NCBI GenBank assembly: GCA_003118195.1
Contig: BEXV01000009.1
Location: forward strand, 83,216 to 147,215
DNA from: Hemicentrotus pulcherrimus
Lineage: Eukaryota > Echinodermata > Echinoidea > Camarodonta > Strongylocentrotidae
Reading direction: 5' to 3'
Length of the DNA: 64,000 nucleotides
Below, one piece after another: positions 51,200 through 64,000 of the stretch. The notes below the pieces were generated by a model that saw nothing but the letters and a program-made list of their open reading frames with translations, was not told the DNA's origin and did not search any database. The position numbers and the translations under genes are program-made. Each line of letters begins with the position of its first letter. The first letter of the stretch is position 1.

Positions 51200-52757
51200 T
51201 AACAACCTTTTTTAGGATTATGATGAATTCAGAAAATATTGATAAATGCAAGGTTTCTTTCCCCACTCATTCTTATCTTCTCATTGATTGTTTCACGCTT
51301 TCGCAGATCGGTGAGATATTGAAAAGCAATCACTTTGACAAGGCAGACATTACAATGTCATGCAAATCATGCGAGATTAAAGCACTTGAGGTTTTAATAC
51401 TTGATGATGTTGGACGATAAGGAATAGAAAAGGATTTATACCCTGAAACAATAAATATATGAATAGTATGCTTGAAAAAAAGGTCACATGGTACTTCAAT
51501 GCAGATGTAGAAGCGTCGTAATTTTCGAATCCCATCCCACCGAGATACAAAAGTAATATCCAAAGTATAGGAAGAAGACATGGGACTGTCACGTGTCCTT
51601 GGTGAGAAAGAGAAAGAGAGAGAGAAGGGGGAGAAGAGGGATTTCGAATGCATTCAGCCTCTCGTTAATGGAATCAGTCACCGGCATTAATAATGGAATC
51701 TTCTTTCCATTCCCAGGCTTCCAATCTAGCACTCCCCCACTCTCTTCTTTCCTTCGCGACTTTTTCGTTATGGCGAGGTGAGAAGAAGAAGAAAAAAAAA
51801 AAACGAAAACGGCAAATTTGCATATCGTGAAATTATACCTTTTCCCGCCTCGCACCTGCTGCTGCTGTCTGCCCGTTTCACGGGATTTTAATTAAAATTG
51901 AATCTGGGAGCCAAAACTGGTTGATGTGAAACGATACACCTATATATGCTGGCTTCCAAGAGTGCTTTCATGGTGATTCTCACGACTCAGAAGTACAACG
52001 ATGGTGCATCTAAATCCTGACTTCGAGATGCGAATGCCCCGGTCCCAATTGCCAATGCACGATAATTTTGTTTCATATTAAATATCGGGTCGACTGGGCA
52101 ATAAGCTTCCTGTCTGTTTGCGCGTTAATCAAAAACGATATAAATACGTAAGAAAACTTTGTCTCTCTACACAGACGATATCGATTTATTCATTTTCTTC
52201 GCATTCAGTGAGTTCGTTTACCTGAGGTAAACGAGTATAATCATTATTGCATATGACTTCTCAAAATGCGTAAATTCGATTTCACTATGAATATTCAGAA
52301 ACATTGACATACATTAATTTCTATTTTAGGAGGTTCAGTTTGAATGTTATCATCAAACTAGCGCCCTGTGTCATTGGATCTTGACCATAGCTCCATGACG
52401 CAATATTATGTGTGTCAGCAAGAGTGAATATTATCTTTATTTCTCTTTCATACAAAAAGGTCATCAACAGTCTCATTAGATTTCATAGCATAATACTATT
52501 TTATATCAAATGCATACATTTCGAACTTTCGGAAAGATGATGACATGTCAGGAAGGATTGTCATCCTCAACATCCATTATTAATACACGTACGGAATCAA
52601 ATATTATCACACAAATTTTAAAAGAAAACGTAATTTTTAAAGGTTTACCCATATAGGCCTGTATTTTGATACGTCGTGGATAAAGCAAATAATTCCATCT
52701 TCAAAAAAAAAATGTAATTTTTCATGAAAGTAGGCACTTAGTGGCTAAACCATACAC
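51200..52757. other. Intergenic, no supported gene
   Basis: AT-rich, with a short purine patch at 51606-51640 and an A run near 51785. Open frames here are short and unrecognised. Confidence 0.6.
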
Positions 52758-53291
52758 TTAAAGGGGAAGTCCAACCTTATAGTAAGTTGGATTTAATAAT
52801 GGAAGAAAGTGAGAGAAATTAATTAGTCAAAGTTTGAGAAACATCCGATTATAGGAAAGTTATGATTTTTGAAGTTGTCATCAGTAAAAGTGCCAACACT
52901 GTGACGCATCTACGCGAGCTCCTCCAATTTGCTCTGTAAAGAAAACTTCATAAACTTTCATTTCTTAATTATTGACGACTGAATTGATTTGCTTGATACA
53001 GGGAACGTATAAAAACATAGTTGCAATAATTATGCTTAGGGTGAATGTATCATTGAAATTTTCCTAAGGGAAAATATAATTTTGTGAAGTGTTTTGGTAC
53101 AGGGCAAATGGGAGAGGACCTCACAAAATACGTCACAGAGTTTCCAATTTGTGTTTGATTGATAGCAACTTCACACATTCATAACCTTTTTGTTTTTTAA
53201 TCGATTTTTGCTTAAACTTTCACTGACCTTTTCCTCTCACGTTTCTACTTTCATAAAACCAACTTGATATCAGGTCGGACTTCTCCATTAA
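52758..53291. mobile_element. MITE with long inverted repeats, 534 bp
   Basis: The ends read TTAAAGGGGAAGTCCAACCT on the left, and TTAATGGAGAAGTCCGACCT inward from the right. The inverted similarity continues inward for well over 80 bp: GTTGG(A/T)TTTA, GAAAGTGAGAG against GAAACGTGAGAG, AAAGTTT, and GTTATGA...GAAGTTG. I have seen similar GGGGAAGT-ended repeats in marine deuterostome genomes, but that is memory, not a search. Noncoding. Confidence 0.8.
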
Positions 53292-55512
53292 AAAGAAAGA
53301 CCTTTGTTAGGTACCCGGTACCGATTTCGAGACACCGTTGTTTTTTTGTCAGTGCCTCACCCCTTCGCAATCATAAATTTGATATGAAATTCCATGAACG
53401 AGGGTAATAACAAATACATGTCTGCTTTTGTTCACTTTTTTCCATACTCTCACGATAAAAGCTTTCCAAGGATGCTTTGTAAATAAGGAGTTAATAATTA
53501 TGTCGATTTGATTAGCTTGTGAGGGCGAAATATTGCTGTAGCAGGAGTCTGTGATACATTTTTATAATGCACTTATGAAATAAAGAAAAAATATGGTTAT
53601 ACAAAATGGTGAAATTCGTCATTGGTTTAAGCAGCACTAAGTGAAACACGATGTGTTATCGAAAGAATAGTCGATATATCCCCTTGCTCATATAAAAGTC
53701 ATGACAAACATGACAAGGATTTGAAATAATAAAAGAAACGTAGTTTAATATTCTCTAGCAGGACAAATGAGGGCAAATGTAAAACTGTTTTTTGTTTAAT
53801 CCGCAGAGTTTAAGCATTAGGATTTGCGAACTATAAGTGACGATAAAAATTAATGTCGCCTATAACGCGGGAACAAGCGTTACATTTTACTTGTTTAACT
53901 GCTACCAATGACGTGTGGCAAAATAAAAAATGTCATTAAAAAGGGGATAGAAGGTAACTTCAGTTTTCGGAGAATAATTTCGGTAAAGTGTAACGTCGAA
54001 AATGTTGTCGCTTTCCACTGCAATAGTTCCATCCCCGAAATTTGGTCTTAGGGAAGAATGATATACCAATTTGAGTTTTAGGAAAGACAAATTAACAAAA
54101 TGTTGGTGAAAATGGGACATTTTAACTGCTGCCAAAATATTACCCTTGCATCTAGATGATCGACCTAGAAATGACCTTTGACATATTAAAAACAATCAAG
54201 TAAACTAATTCAAATTTTGATCTATAGTAGTCTTGTACTAAATCTAGAAGCATTCTGTCTGCTTAAGATGCTACACAGTCACAATAATATTATAGGTCCG
54301 ATTCAAATAGTATGACCCAGTGTGTTTCCCCTAAGACCGCCCAAAGACCGCCATTCACGCCCGTGCGAATCGACCCAAATGCAATTTATTAACTCTCGCA
54401 TGAGCAAACGCTAGAAGTGGGCTACATTTTAACCTAATAAGAAGAGCTATTACCATGCCAGGTAACTCTTTTTCCTCGTCAGAATCGCTAAATTTGATCA
54501 AAAAACTAAAAAAAAGTCCTCCTCTCTATGTATCTTTCCTTCACATTTCTCGTGGAGAACGGGTATTTTTAGACTCTTATCGACCATTTTATAGCTCATT
54601 TTAAAGGGGTTTTCTGGGGACGCCATTTAAAGTAACGCGGTGATATGAGGTACAGTCACTGTTGATATTTTCATCCCTTGGAGCCAGTAAAGCACACGGA
54701 ATCACCAGGGGGTGTGTACCGGGTCAATAAGGGAGCAGACAACGATTTTATTTTGCCTATCACGACAACGATTTTGTTTTGACTGAAAACTCAGAATGAT
54801 TGCTTCTCTGTGTCTGCATGTATGCAGATATGCTTCTTCTTTCTTTTTTTTTCTTTCCTGTTTCAAACATTAGCATGTTGAATTCATGTTTCTCTTATTT
54901 CAAAATTATACAATTTCTTCAGAAATGATTTAAATCTAAAACAATTTGCACTTACAATGATCGTCTCAAATTAAAGATGTGATTTGAGATGGATCATTCA
55001 AAGCATTTTCTTACCTCTTTTTGTATCACTCTTTCTTATTCGACTTTCTAGGTAAGTTATTTTGATGAATAGAATAAGGGATGCGTCATTATTTATCTCG
55101 AAATAAAGCATACATCCAGTACATTTACCAGTAAGAAATAAAGATGGTTAAAAACAAAAGGTCGAATATGATTATCGACTTCACCCCTGCCTAGACGGAC
55201 GTTCTTCGTAAATTGTATTATTCAGATCGAATCTAAAAAACAATTGATGAGAAAAAATAATTATATTTGGTAATTTCGATGAGGTCTTTGTCGAAACCAT
55301 TATGTAAAAGTTTGATATTCCTGAAACGGACATGTTTACACACGTTTAAGCACCGTTTGATCGGTTGGCAATAGTAATGAATCACAGTTAATTATGATAT
55401 ACTGAATGTGTATATGAATCCTCCTGACTTGCGTTATATTTCAATTCCTTCTGCATGCAATACAACGAATTCATACATCCTAGAGAAGAAAAAAGTCGTA
55501 TTGTCTTATACA
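53292..55512. other. Intergenic, no supported gene
   Basis: AT-rich with no repeat or gene I can support. A 97-codon minus-strand open frame (54195-53902) has no recognisable domain. Confidence 0.6.
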
Positions 55513-55665
55513 GTCTTATACAGAGTTGCGATTGATCCAAATCAATCGCAATTCCTCCGATCAATCGCAAGTATTGTACAGTCTCCGATCTCTTCTGTAC
55601 AAGTTGCGATTGATATCAATCGCAAAGAAGTTGAGATTAATCGCAACTGTTTATAAGACGGGGCG
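55513..55665. mobile_element. Diverged relative of the 30.8-kb MITE
   Basis: Begins GTCTTATACAGAGTTGCGAT and ends TTATAAGACGGGGCGC, which are imperfect inverted repeats. The interior consists of repeated GCGATTGAT / ATCAATCGCAA words. It shares terminal and interior words with 30759-30917. The left end has lost the GGGCCCC cap. Confidence 0.7.
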
Positions 55666-58600
55666 CAGGTTTCCCCAATCATGGACACGGCGATGTGCGA
55701 ATGATAAACAGAAAACCTCATCAAACACATTTCATCATTTTAACCAATGACAGTGCGTCTCTTCTCAACAATACTACACCACAAAATATACAGACTGTAC
55801 GAGGTTACGGCACATCCAAATTTACCAATTACGTGACCAAGGTCGACAAGCCCATTATAATTACATCTTTTCATTCCAGTGCTAACACCGACGCTGCTCA
55901 ACTCCTTCGTATATTTTTTGTAATGCATTATTCTTAATTATTCATGTGAATTATCAATATCAACCCATTAGTCATATCATCAATGTCTAAGGTCACCACT
56001 GTTATCTTCGCGGTGTCCAATAGAATGATATTGCCTGAGTTCAGACACTTTTGAATACTGCCTCTGTAATATATCCGATGTTTGTTTTAATTCATTTATT
56101 TTTATTTCCACTGTCTTGAGGTACAGTCCTGATATCAACATCAATGTCGAAGGGTTGGGTCTAAGTCTATTATCTTACCCTGGGCAAGTCCACTCGAACA
56201 ACGTAACCTGAGATTTTGCATATCTTAACACTACCTCTCTCCCCGCCATTCGCTTGTATTCACTAACTTTTTCCATTAGGACTCGAGGAAGAAGTGGTGA
56301 TACCAAAACATCATTGATATTATCACTGTGTAAGGCATTGGTCTAAAGTTACAATGTTCACTCTCTTGAGTATGTCCACCGGAGATTTAACACAAATTCA
56401 GATTTACACTGCCTCAGTCTCCTCCGTTCGTTTTTATTCATTTTATTTTCTCCCTTCTGCCTCGATGTAAAGTATTGGTATCGATTATTGTTAATCATAT
56501 CCGGTTCATATCATCAATGTCTAGCTACTCTCGATGTACCCTCGGAATGTCCGAAGGAAAAAGGTTACCTGGGATTGTGTCACGTCTTATGATTGGACAT
56601 GGACGTCTCCTGAGAAAGGTCACATTCCCGCAGGTTCGCCCACGGCAGGCAAAGAATCAGTGACAGACGACAAACCAATTTCCACTTGGCAAAAGGAAAA
56701 CGAGAACTCCCAGATGAGCTCATGCTACATTTGGCGCGAAAGTAAGAAACTGGGTTTTCTGGGCAAGGCTTGTCCGCTATATTTACTCTGATCTCTGCCG
56801 AAAAAATGTTGTATCAGACAGATGAGACGAGTGTGAAACCACACTCTGCGAAGTTCTAGGTGAGAATGTAGTTTGGGGCAATACAATATCGTACCTTAAT
56901 ATCCCAAGGGGTTAAAGATGGCAATTGCAGAAGGCGAAAGAGGGGGGGNGGGGGTGTTTGCAAAGGATTATGTGTACAGTCACTCTCATTATGTGTTTTT
57001 GGTATCCATGAACTAGATTCTACCAATCTGTATTGTCGTCAAACTTGTTTTAAATCGCAGGTTAATGAGTTAAGAATCCTGTGTTGGCTTATATCCTAGA
57101 ACTATTCAGAAGAAAGTGATACATTTCGTAAAATATAACTTATGCTTTTAATATACTAAATAAGAATGATTAAAATTTTCAGGGAAGACCCTAGATGGCA
57201 CTTTTATGTCGAAATTTCTTTCGGTGTATGGAATTGGTTCTACGTATGAAATATTCTCCTTTATTTACGATTCTCTACCAATACCCTTTTGTGTAATTAA
57301 AACATAGACGATGGAGGCACATATTCTCCAGCCTCGCTTTGTAATGCTTTAAGTAAATTCGGTACATTAGTTTCAAGCAGTGCATTATTTGTATCTACCC
57401 TCAAAGCAGGAACAAGATTTAATCTTCATTATCAATATCATCATTATCGTCATATTAATTTAAGATAACCTTTTCTCTCACTTCTTTATCCCTTCCACCG
57501 CCTATCTCTCACTCCCTCCGTCTTATTTCCAATCTCTCTCTCTGTTTTCTCCTCTCTTATGACTCTCTGTTATAATGTCATGTGAAGGTGCTGCACCATC
57601 TAGAGTGGTTAAAAGGTCCTATACATATTTTACTGCAGTACATTGTTTGTAATATCTTTCAGCCATACTTCTTCTGGTGAAATGTTTGGTGGGAGAGGGG
57701 ATGAAATATTCCAGGTTTATCAAAATCTGTTCATCGGGAGTTTATATTATGTATGTCCCATCTAGGGCGTTTAAATGTGAAAGGGTACACTTTTTCGATC
57801 CACGAGGATCGTGTTTAAACAGTAATAGATTGGATTCAAGTAGGGACGTGCGTGGTCGTATACCAGTCTGCGAATCGTGATCACTTAGTGTTAATTTGGA
57901 AGTAAAGTCGTGTACAGTCATCCAATCCATTCATGTCATTATGCATTTTATTGAGCACAGTAATGTATACTGTACATCCACAATAAAAACTTTACGAGTC
58001 AACGGGTATTAGCATAATGAACGTTAACTTGACTTGCAAAATATCGTGTGCCGATGTTCGAATGACATAGTCTGGTGTTGATGGTGATACAGATATACAC
58101 CAACATGAGTAGTTCAGAAATATTTTGATATGATTTATGTTAAGAAAACAAAAGCTATCCTCGATTAATCACGATTAGGCACAACATGTTTTTTTCCACT
58201 TGAAAAGGAAAAGGACGACAATATTGGGCTTGTCACGACATTGAAGATGTGATAAAAATGATCGATGTGATCTATTGAATATGTATTCTGGAGAATCCAA
58301 TTATATTTACAGTCTCAATTTGATGAGGCCCATTTTTATTACAATCTACTGTAGATATGAAATCACGTGACACTAAAGTTAAAAACCGCTTACTGTAAAA
58401 AAAAAATATTTAAAAAATCGCGTGACTTGTATAAAATTCAAGGTGAGCATAATGATGCAAATGCATGTTAGATGTGTGTTTTAAGATAGTGCAATGGTAA
58501 TCCTGATCTACTTTGCGGGATTGCTTACGACATTTAACCATGTTTGTAATGTACCTGATGAAACAATGCCCTTCAAGAATTATTGCGTCTGTGCATTCAA

Positions 58601-61590
58601 AGAAAAAAAATCGTACTTTAAAAGCACCCTCTAATCTGTACCATTCATAAAATATTATTCATGTATACCCCTCGACAAAAATGTGACCTAAATCTGCTCC
58701 CCCCCCCCCCCTTTCCCGTTTTCCCAGTTTTTGTGTAAGTCCGGTGACAAATCATCTTCGAAGGGCAGCTTGATAACTTTCTCGCAGACGTGCTTATTCA
58801 TGAGAGCCTGAACCAAGCGAACCTCCGCTGCTCTTGGACTAGAAATTTGCGCGCCAAATTGCATGGCGTGTTATGCGGGAGTTTGTTTGCTCGCTCTCCA
58901 CAGAAGGGTGTGTTTAAAAAAATGTCAGTGAACATTACGAGCATGGCTGTCTCGGAAGCCTAGAACCATATAAGAGCCCTAGAAGTTCTCATTAATCACG
59001 TCAACAGCGAGTAAGTGAGAAGCTCTTCGTATATCGTGTTTACACAGGGTGGACATTATTCTTTCATCAGACATAGGGAACAGAGATCATGCCGGCAGAT
59101 ATAAAAGCAGTTTTTTACTAAAGGATAGTAGTGTTTATGTGCCCGCTAATATTCCGACAGTTTAAACAGGAATGATAAGCTCGCATTTGTGGACAGAATG
59201 TCAATTTGACGGCGAGAATATATCAATATCCATTTAGTTAACTGAGCACCCTACCCCCTCCCTCATCTTGGCTTTGACTTGCCTTCCTAAATGTATTCTT
59301 CTGAGAGTCTAATATAGTTACAGAAATCCAACAAAGAACAAGAACTCAATCAATTGAACACAAATCTTGAACGCATACCATTTATCATCATTGGGCAAAA
59401 ATGGGGTAATTTGGACGGCTGATGAACTAAAGTTAAGCTGATAAATCTTAGCAACTGTATGGTAAATCAGTGTATGCTTTCAAAATATAGGTATTAACTT
59501 AGAGGAGTGTGATAGCTACGTAAATTTAGGAGAACCACATACCTTCAATTGGCGAGTCACGTCAGAATACTTCTTATGTAGGTAGTTTTAGACTGAGTGG
59601 GTTTGTTTGTCTAAAGGGGGGGATTGGCGATTGGCGGCAAAACAAGAATGTACAGTTGTACGGCTTGCTAATGGACCATTTTTTTCTACCGCATTCAAAG
59701 TTTATGTCTTCTTGTTGTTATTACTACAAAACATTTCATTATCCTGTTTGTTGTGTATACATTACAACGACAAACGGTGAAACGGTGACGCTTCCTCATA
59801 TGCGTGTGTTATGCATGTACTACCTGTGGCTGTGTCACACCGCCCAAACGAATTCTACGTCGATTTCAACCGACCAGCTAATCAGGGTAATGTTCTTTTG
59901 GTACGATCTGTTGTCGATCTGATGTCAGTTTCGTTGGTGTGAAGAGGGTTTTTTAAAAATCATTAAAAAAAAAAAAATCTTTGCTAAGTTTACATTATAA
60001 GCTCTTACTGTCGTTGTTGTCTTCGTCGCTGTTGTTGCTGATGGTGATGATGAAGAAGTTGTGTACTTTTCCATTTTTCCACTCAACAGTTTGGAATTAT
60101 CAATACAAAATTATGATGTACAAATTATCTCGTTTCACTGGCATAGGTTCAAAGGACAGTTTAAGGTTTTTAAGGATAAATGTCTGTCTCATGCAGCAGA
60201 AAATTGATTTGAATAAGAAATGTGGCGAGACAGTCATGCACGAAATGGCAAGACGTTTATGCAACCCATAATGGAGGTTATTATAAAAATGATCAATATA
60301 ATTTGCCCGAGCCAAGCTGACCTGGGCTGGCTGGCTGAGCAAAGAGTCGCTGAGGCAATGACCCTGTAACGGGTGTGCGGAGTGATGTAAGCTCTACTCA
60401 GACGGATTACAATCATAGAAATTAAGTTATAGTAATTTTGGTTGATTCGATTTGACCGTCATGACCGTCTTGTCTGTGTGTGTATCGCCGGGAGGGTAGA
60501 ACTTGATAACGACAGGGTTGTGCATTTCTTGTTTCTTTGTTTGTTCAATTTGTTTTAATTAAACATCCATAATTGGTTTGTACGATCAATATTTTGTAAT
60601 TAACTTGTCGATAGTCAGATAATGATGCCCCTTCAACATTAATTTCATGACGTTTAGTTGGTTCAATTGTTTGATTGTTGTCTCCATGAGCAAGCGATTA
60701 CTCTCGACCTGACTGTATAGACTGACCATTAACATAGCACCAACACAATACCTGTGAACCGGGGAATCGGGATTCCAGAAATGCTTACATTAAAAATGTA
60801 TCGACTTATTTTATAGTAATTTATTTTGTTATACATGTATTCATTTATCTATCTATCTTTTTTTTTTATTTGTTCGTTTATTCATTCCTTTATCTACATA
60901 TTTATTAACTTATATATTTTGTATCCATCTATCTATATATCAAGTTATTGATTCATTTATTATTACTTGTTTATAATTTTTGTGAGAACTTGATGTTTTG
61001 GGACTCGTTGGCATAGCTTTCTATACCCTCTGCACTCCATGTTTTTTCCTTCGGCTATACCCTTCTCCTGGAAGATCATTGCCAGTCGTTGAAAACCTGG
61101 AGTTCCGCACCATTACGCATGATTTGGATAAAAATCGATGCACTTTGAATTCGAAAGGCGGGGAATATGAGCGCCAGGACGGGCGTATAATGATACGTTA
61201 TTTGAGTCATTATGCTTATAAGTATAACGCGGTTTTCTGCGTGCAGCGTTATATAGTAACGTTAGCTGTGTAACGTAAAGAGACCGTTAGAGTAGTGCCC
61301 GGTGAAGAAGCGGTACCCGCTCAATAGAGTACAAAAGGGGACTATCTGGACAGGACCGCCTTGGTCTTTTATGGTACCATTTATTCCATGTCTGATTATT
61401 TGCATCTGCTCTGGATTTCTGTTTATCAGAATATAAAGGAAATGAGTTGTATGTGATGGTATTGGAAGTTAATAAATTGAACTTGAAGTAAAACTTGAAT
61501 GGGAAAGCATGGATCAAAAGAGAAAGAAGTTAAAAGACAGCATAGAAAAGTTAGAGAGTGGAAGGATTAAAAAAAAAGTGAACCCCTTTT
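55666..61590. other. Intergenic, no supported gene
   Basis: AT-rich, with C/G homopolymers at about 56942-56955 (including one undetermined base) and 58699-58711, and ATCT/ATTT-rich sequence at 60830-60970. Frames at 56534-56791, 57677-57880, 59656-59922 and 60998-61273 have no recognisable domains. Confidence 0.6.
56949..56949. other. Undetermined base (N) in a poly-G run
   Basis: A single n interrupts a run of G (56942-56954). It marks an assembly or base-calling uncertainty at a homopolymer. Confidence 0.99.
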
Positions 61591-61592
61591 AC

Positions 61593-61660
61593 ACATTCAC
61601 ACACAATCACACGCGCACACACACACACAAACTCTCTCTCTCTCTCTCCCCCACTCACAC
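61593..61660. repeat. (CA)n and (CT)n microsatellite
   Basis: An imperfect CA run passes into a CT run and then C/A-rich sequence. Confidence 0.93.
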
Positions 61661-61664
61661 TCCC

Positions 61665-63615
61665 TAATATTTTAACCACATAATGAGGATGATGCTCCCC
61701 TCCCCTGACCTGTAAGCTATGCTACGCTACACCTCGGGTTGGGCCATTGAATTTTCCTGACAATTTAATATTGTAATGTTCTTAAACCGGGAGCAAAACC
61801 TGATATTATAATTGCATTCATTTCCCGATAAAAATTTCAAATAATATGATTAAATCAGCTTCTCATTTCTTTCTATTTAGATCCTTTTTCTTTATATCAA
61901 TAGCTTCTGTTTCTCTATATTGTCCTATATGCTTGGCTAATCTAAACAGTCATACTGATTCCTGAAGTCATTTCTTGCAATCGTGTCTCTCTACCTTTAT
62001 TTGTCGCATATTTAGGTTAGTAGGTGATGACTGATGATATCAATGACATTTTACTTTCGTACAGCGCATGTTCCATTGTAATGTTAAGCCCTGAATGCTT
62101 TCAGGGTGATGTGGTAACTATTACCCTAGTTAGACATAGTAGATCGAAATAAAATATGTTGCCTACACCCCCCCTCCCCTCTTAGTTGTACCTTGGTGTT
62201 GATTTGAATGTAGGTTAATCATCCCTTGGTCTTTTTATTCGTATGGTAGTTGTCAAATACGGAATTAGAAATGGATTTGGCGAGTTTCCTCCGAGAGTCC
62301 TTCCATCCGTTTGCAATACGCAAGGGATACTGGTTATGGTGTTCATCCAAGCTGAGATAATTCCATCTGATTCCTGTCCATGTATTTCGAAAAAAAATAA
62401 ATAATTAGTTGTAGGCGGAAGATGGGGGGTGTTGTTCCCACCCCCCCCCGAATGTTGAAATTATATTCGGGCAACCGTCACCTCACATTCCGCAAAAGAT
62501 ATAATTCTTGAAACTTTTCAAAGTACTTTTTGTCTAACATTGTCACATTGTAATTACAAAAAGATGTCAAATTTCTCTCGCTCGTTACGTTCAAAATCTT
62601 GAGAATTGATATTTCAGCAGAAGACGTTATATAGTATCTCCCCAGCGAAATCGCACTCGTATGCATCTGAGATCACACTACTTGAGAGAAATTAGCAGTG
62701 CTATAACCGACGTCGGGAGGGATAATGTCCCAGGCTATACATGCCAAGTTTATAGAAGTAGGTGTTACGGGGGTTAATGTATCTGAATAATAGATTAAAT
62801 TCAACATCTACTGAGGGGCGTTCCTCCTCAAATCCCCCAACCTCAGGCTGACCTCGATATCTGAGGTTCATTGCGCCCCCTTGATAGTTAATCTCTGGAT
62901 TATGACGTTGAATCGTACTGGAATCGAGTGAGCTTTAAAGACATGCTAGGCAATGTGGATAGCATTATATTGTTCACCTGGCTTACCTATGCCCCGTTTA
63001 CACAAAGGCCGTGATTGAGAATGATTGAATGATCCATAATGATGCCGTCTGAACAGCCCCACTATCATCCTTGATGGATGATGCGTCGAGTGTAGGTGAG
63101 CGAAGAGCACTAGTAGGCAAGATTCTTTTACTGGACGCGTATCAATTGTGATTTAACAACCTAGCTGTTTGGCAACCCGCAGGTGCGATATAATAGTCGT
63201 TGGTTATCTCCTCTGGATTCATGACAACTAACAAGAAAGAAAAGGGAGGGTGGTTCTAATATTCGTTTTTGTTTTGTAAGGATAAGGATGTTCCTAAGCA
63301 ATAATATTGGCTTGCTTCTTGGTTACCCTAGAGCGGTGAAACTTTGAGCGGGAAATGATGAATTATTCCATTTCGATGAGAATGATAAGCCAACTACATG
63401 GTCAAAGAATATTGACTCACTACCCTGTTCATCGTTTCATAAGTCCGATGCCTAAAGCAACTCTTTCTAAATATATAGAATTCCAGGAATTGATATATAT
63501 ACGATGAATAAGCATTTTGTTATGGGACGTTAAAGTCAGTTAAAAATGAAACATCCGGTCGGGGATTACAAATTAGAAAGCATGTCTGTTTACAAAGTCG
63601 CTGCTTGACAATGAC
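61665..63615. other. Intergenic, no supported gene
   Basis: AT-rich with C runs at about 62168 and 62444. At 62990-63110 a small CpG-bearing patch contains GTTTACACAAAGGCC and GCCGTCTGAAC. The second word resembles CCGTCTGAAC at 17471-17480 in the 17.4-kb foldback, so it may be a fragment of a related element. Confidence 0.5.
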
Positions 63616-63619
63616 GGAT

Positions 63620-63702
63620 GAGAAAGAGAGATAACAAGAGAGAGGGAGAGAGAGAGAGAGAGGGAGAGAGAGAGAGAGGGGGAGAAAGAGAGAGAAAAGT
63701 GG
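63620..63702. repeat. (GA)n microsatellite
   Basis: Imperfect GAGAGAGGGAGA run of about 80 bp. Confidence 0.95.
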
Positions 63703-63889
63703 GGACTCTGACTGAACAGAGGGAAAGACAAATTTATTTTCCAGAAGTCATCCGAAAATAATTCTAAATTGTATTTTGGAACGGTAGTGCGAATGAATCC
63801 AATGCTAATTATTCATGTTATAGAGGTGTAGGGGTCTATAGTGGATACGTCACGCGTCTGTGGATCACAATGGTTGTCGTTACGAGTTC

Positions 63890-64000
63890 CGCCGCGGCAC
63901 TAATGTCTTTGGCAAGATATTGATTCAAATTTGCCACGCTCAACCCGGGTGAGGACTTTCTTCCTGCCAGGTGGGTACCTGGCAGGAAGAAATTCCTTGA
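63890..64000 (+). mobile_element. Probable SINE fragment, running off the window
   Basis: The stretch GCACTAATGTCTTTGGCAAG, then TTTGCCACGCTCAACCCGGG, then GGGTACCTGGCAGGAAG and AATTCCTTGA resembles a SINE body found widely in marine invertebrates. It includes a perfect hairpin: 16-bp arms at 63957-63972 and 63977-63992 with a 4-base loop. The element is cut by the window end. Confidence 0.5.

Noticed and set aside
50319..51266. Cluster of overlapping 70-110-codon open frames
   Set aside because: They overlap on both strands within the 50.4-kb foldback; composition explains them.

Overview
The window looks like AT-rich nuclear DNA of a marine invertebrate, most likely a deuterostome and perhaps an echinoderm such as a sea urchin. 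The organism call is an inference from three things: one animal gene with very long introns, a high load of short inverted-repeat transposons and tRNA-derived SINEs, and many microsatellites. There are no bacterial-style operons, no rRNA, no intact tRNA gene and no CRISPR array. Almost every open frame of 60-100 codons appears to be noise in repetitive or AT-rich DNA.

One gene is clear. A PDE11-type (GAF-containing) cyclic-nucleotide phosphodiesterase runs on the minus strand from about 36.1 kb off the left edge. Three exons are visible: 36125-34989 (N-terminal regulatory region and start of GAF-A), 9762-9607 (core of GAF-A, with a complete NKX5FX3DE motif), and 76-1 (end of GAF-A, cut by the window edge). 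All visible junctions are phase 0 with GT-AG borders. They join a continuous GAF-A domain across introns of 25,226 and 9,530 bp. GAF-B and the catalytic HD domain must lie beyond coordinate 1.

Layout: 1-9606 is exon 3 and intron 2, with purine and pyrimidine tracts, trinucleotide repeats and a compact CRE + CRE + RFX X-box cluster at 3521-3550. 9763-34988 is intron 1, packed with foldback elements (17.4, 18.1-18.7, 21.3-21.9, 26.8-27.0, 30.3-30.6 and 30.8 kb), a degenerate GGGGCAC minisatellite (19.4-20.8 kb), and a hairpin just inside the splice donor. 34989-36475 holds exon 1 and a possible TATA promoter. 36.5-64 kb is mainly intergenic. It holds two ~160-190 bp tandem duplications, a possible orphan coding exon at 43.9 kb, a degenerate satellite of CACAGTGTG-like words (44.3-45.5 kb), two SINE remnants (48.4 and 63.9 kb), a LINE-like tail (49.6 kb), a CpG-rich foldback (50.4-51.2 kb) and two MITEs (52.8-53.3 and 55.5 kb).

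I did not find a self-contained new gene system. The items most worth following up are the CRE/X-box module in the PDE intron, the family of CpG-rich foldback elements built from palindromic words, the CACAGTGTG satellite, and the hairpin beside the donor of the 25-kb intron.
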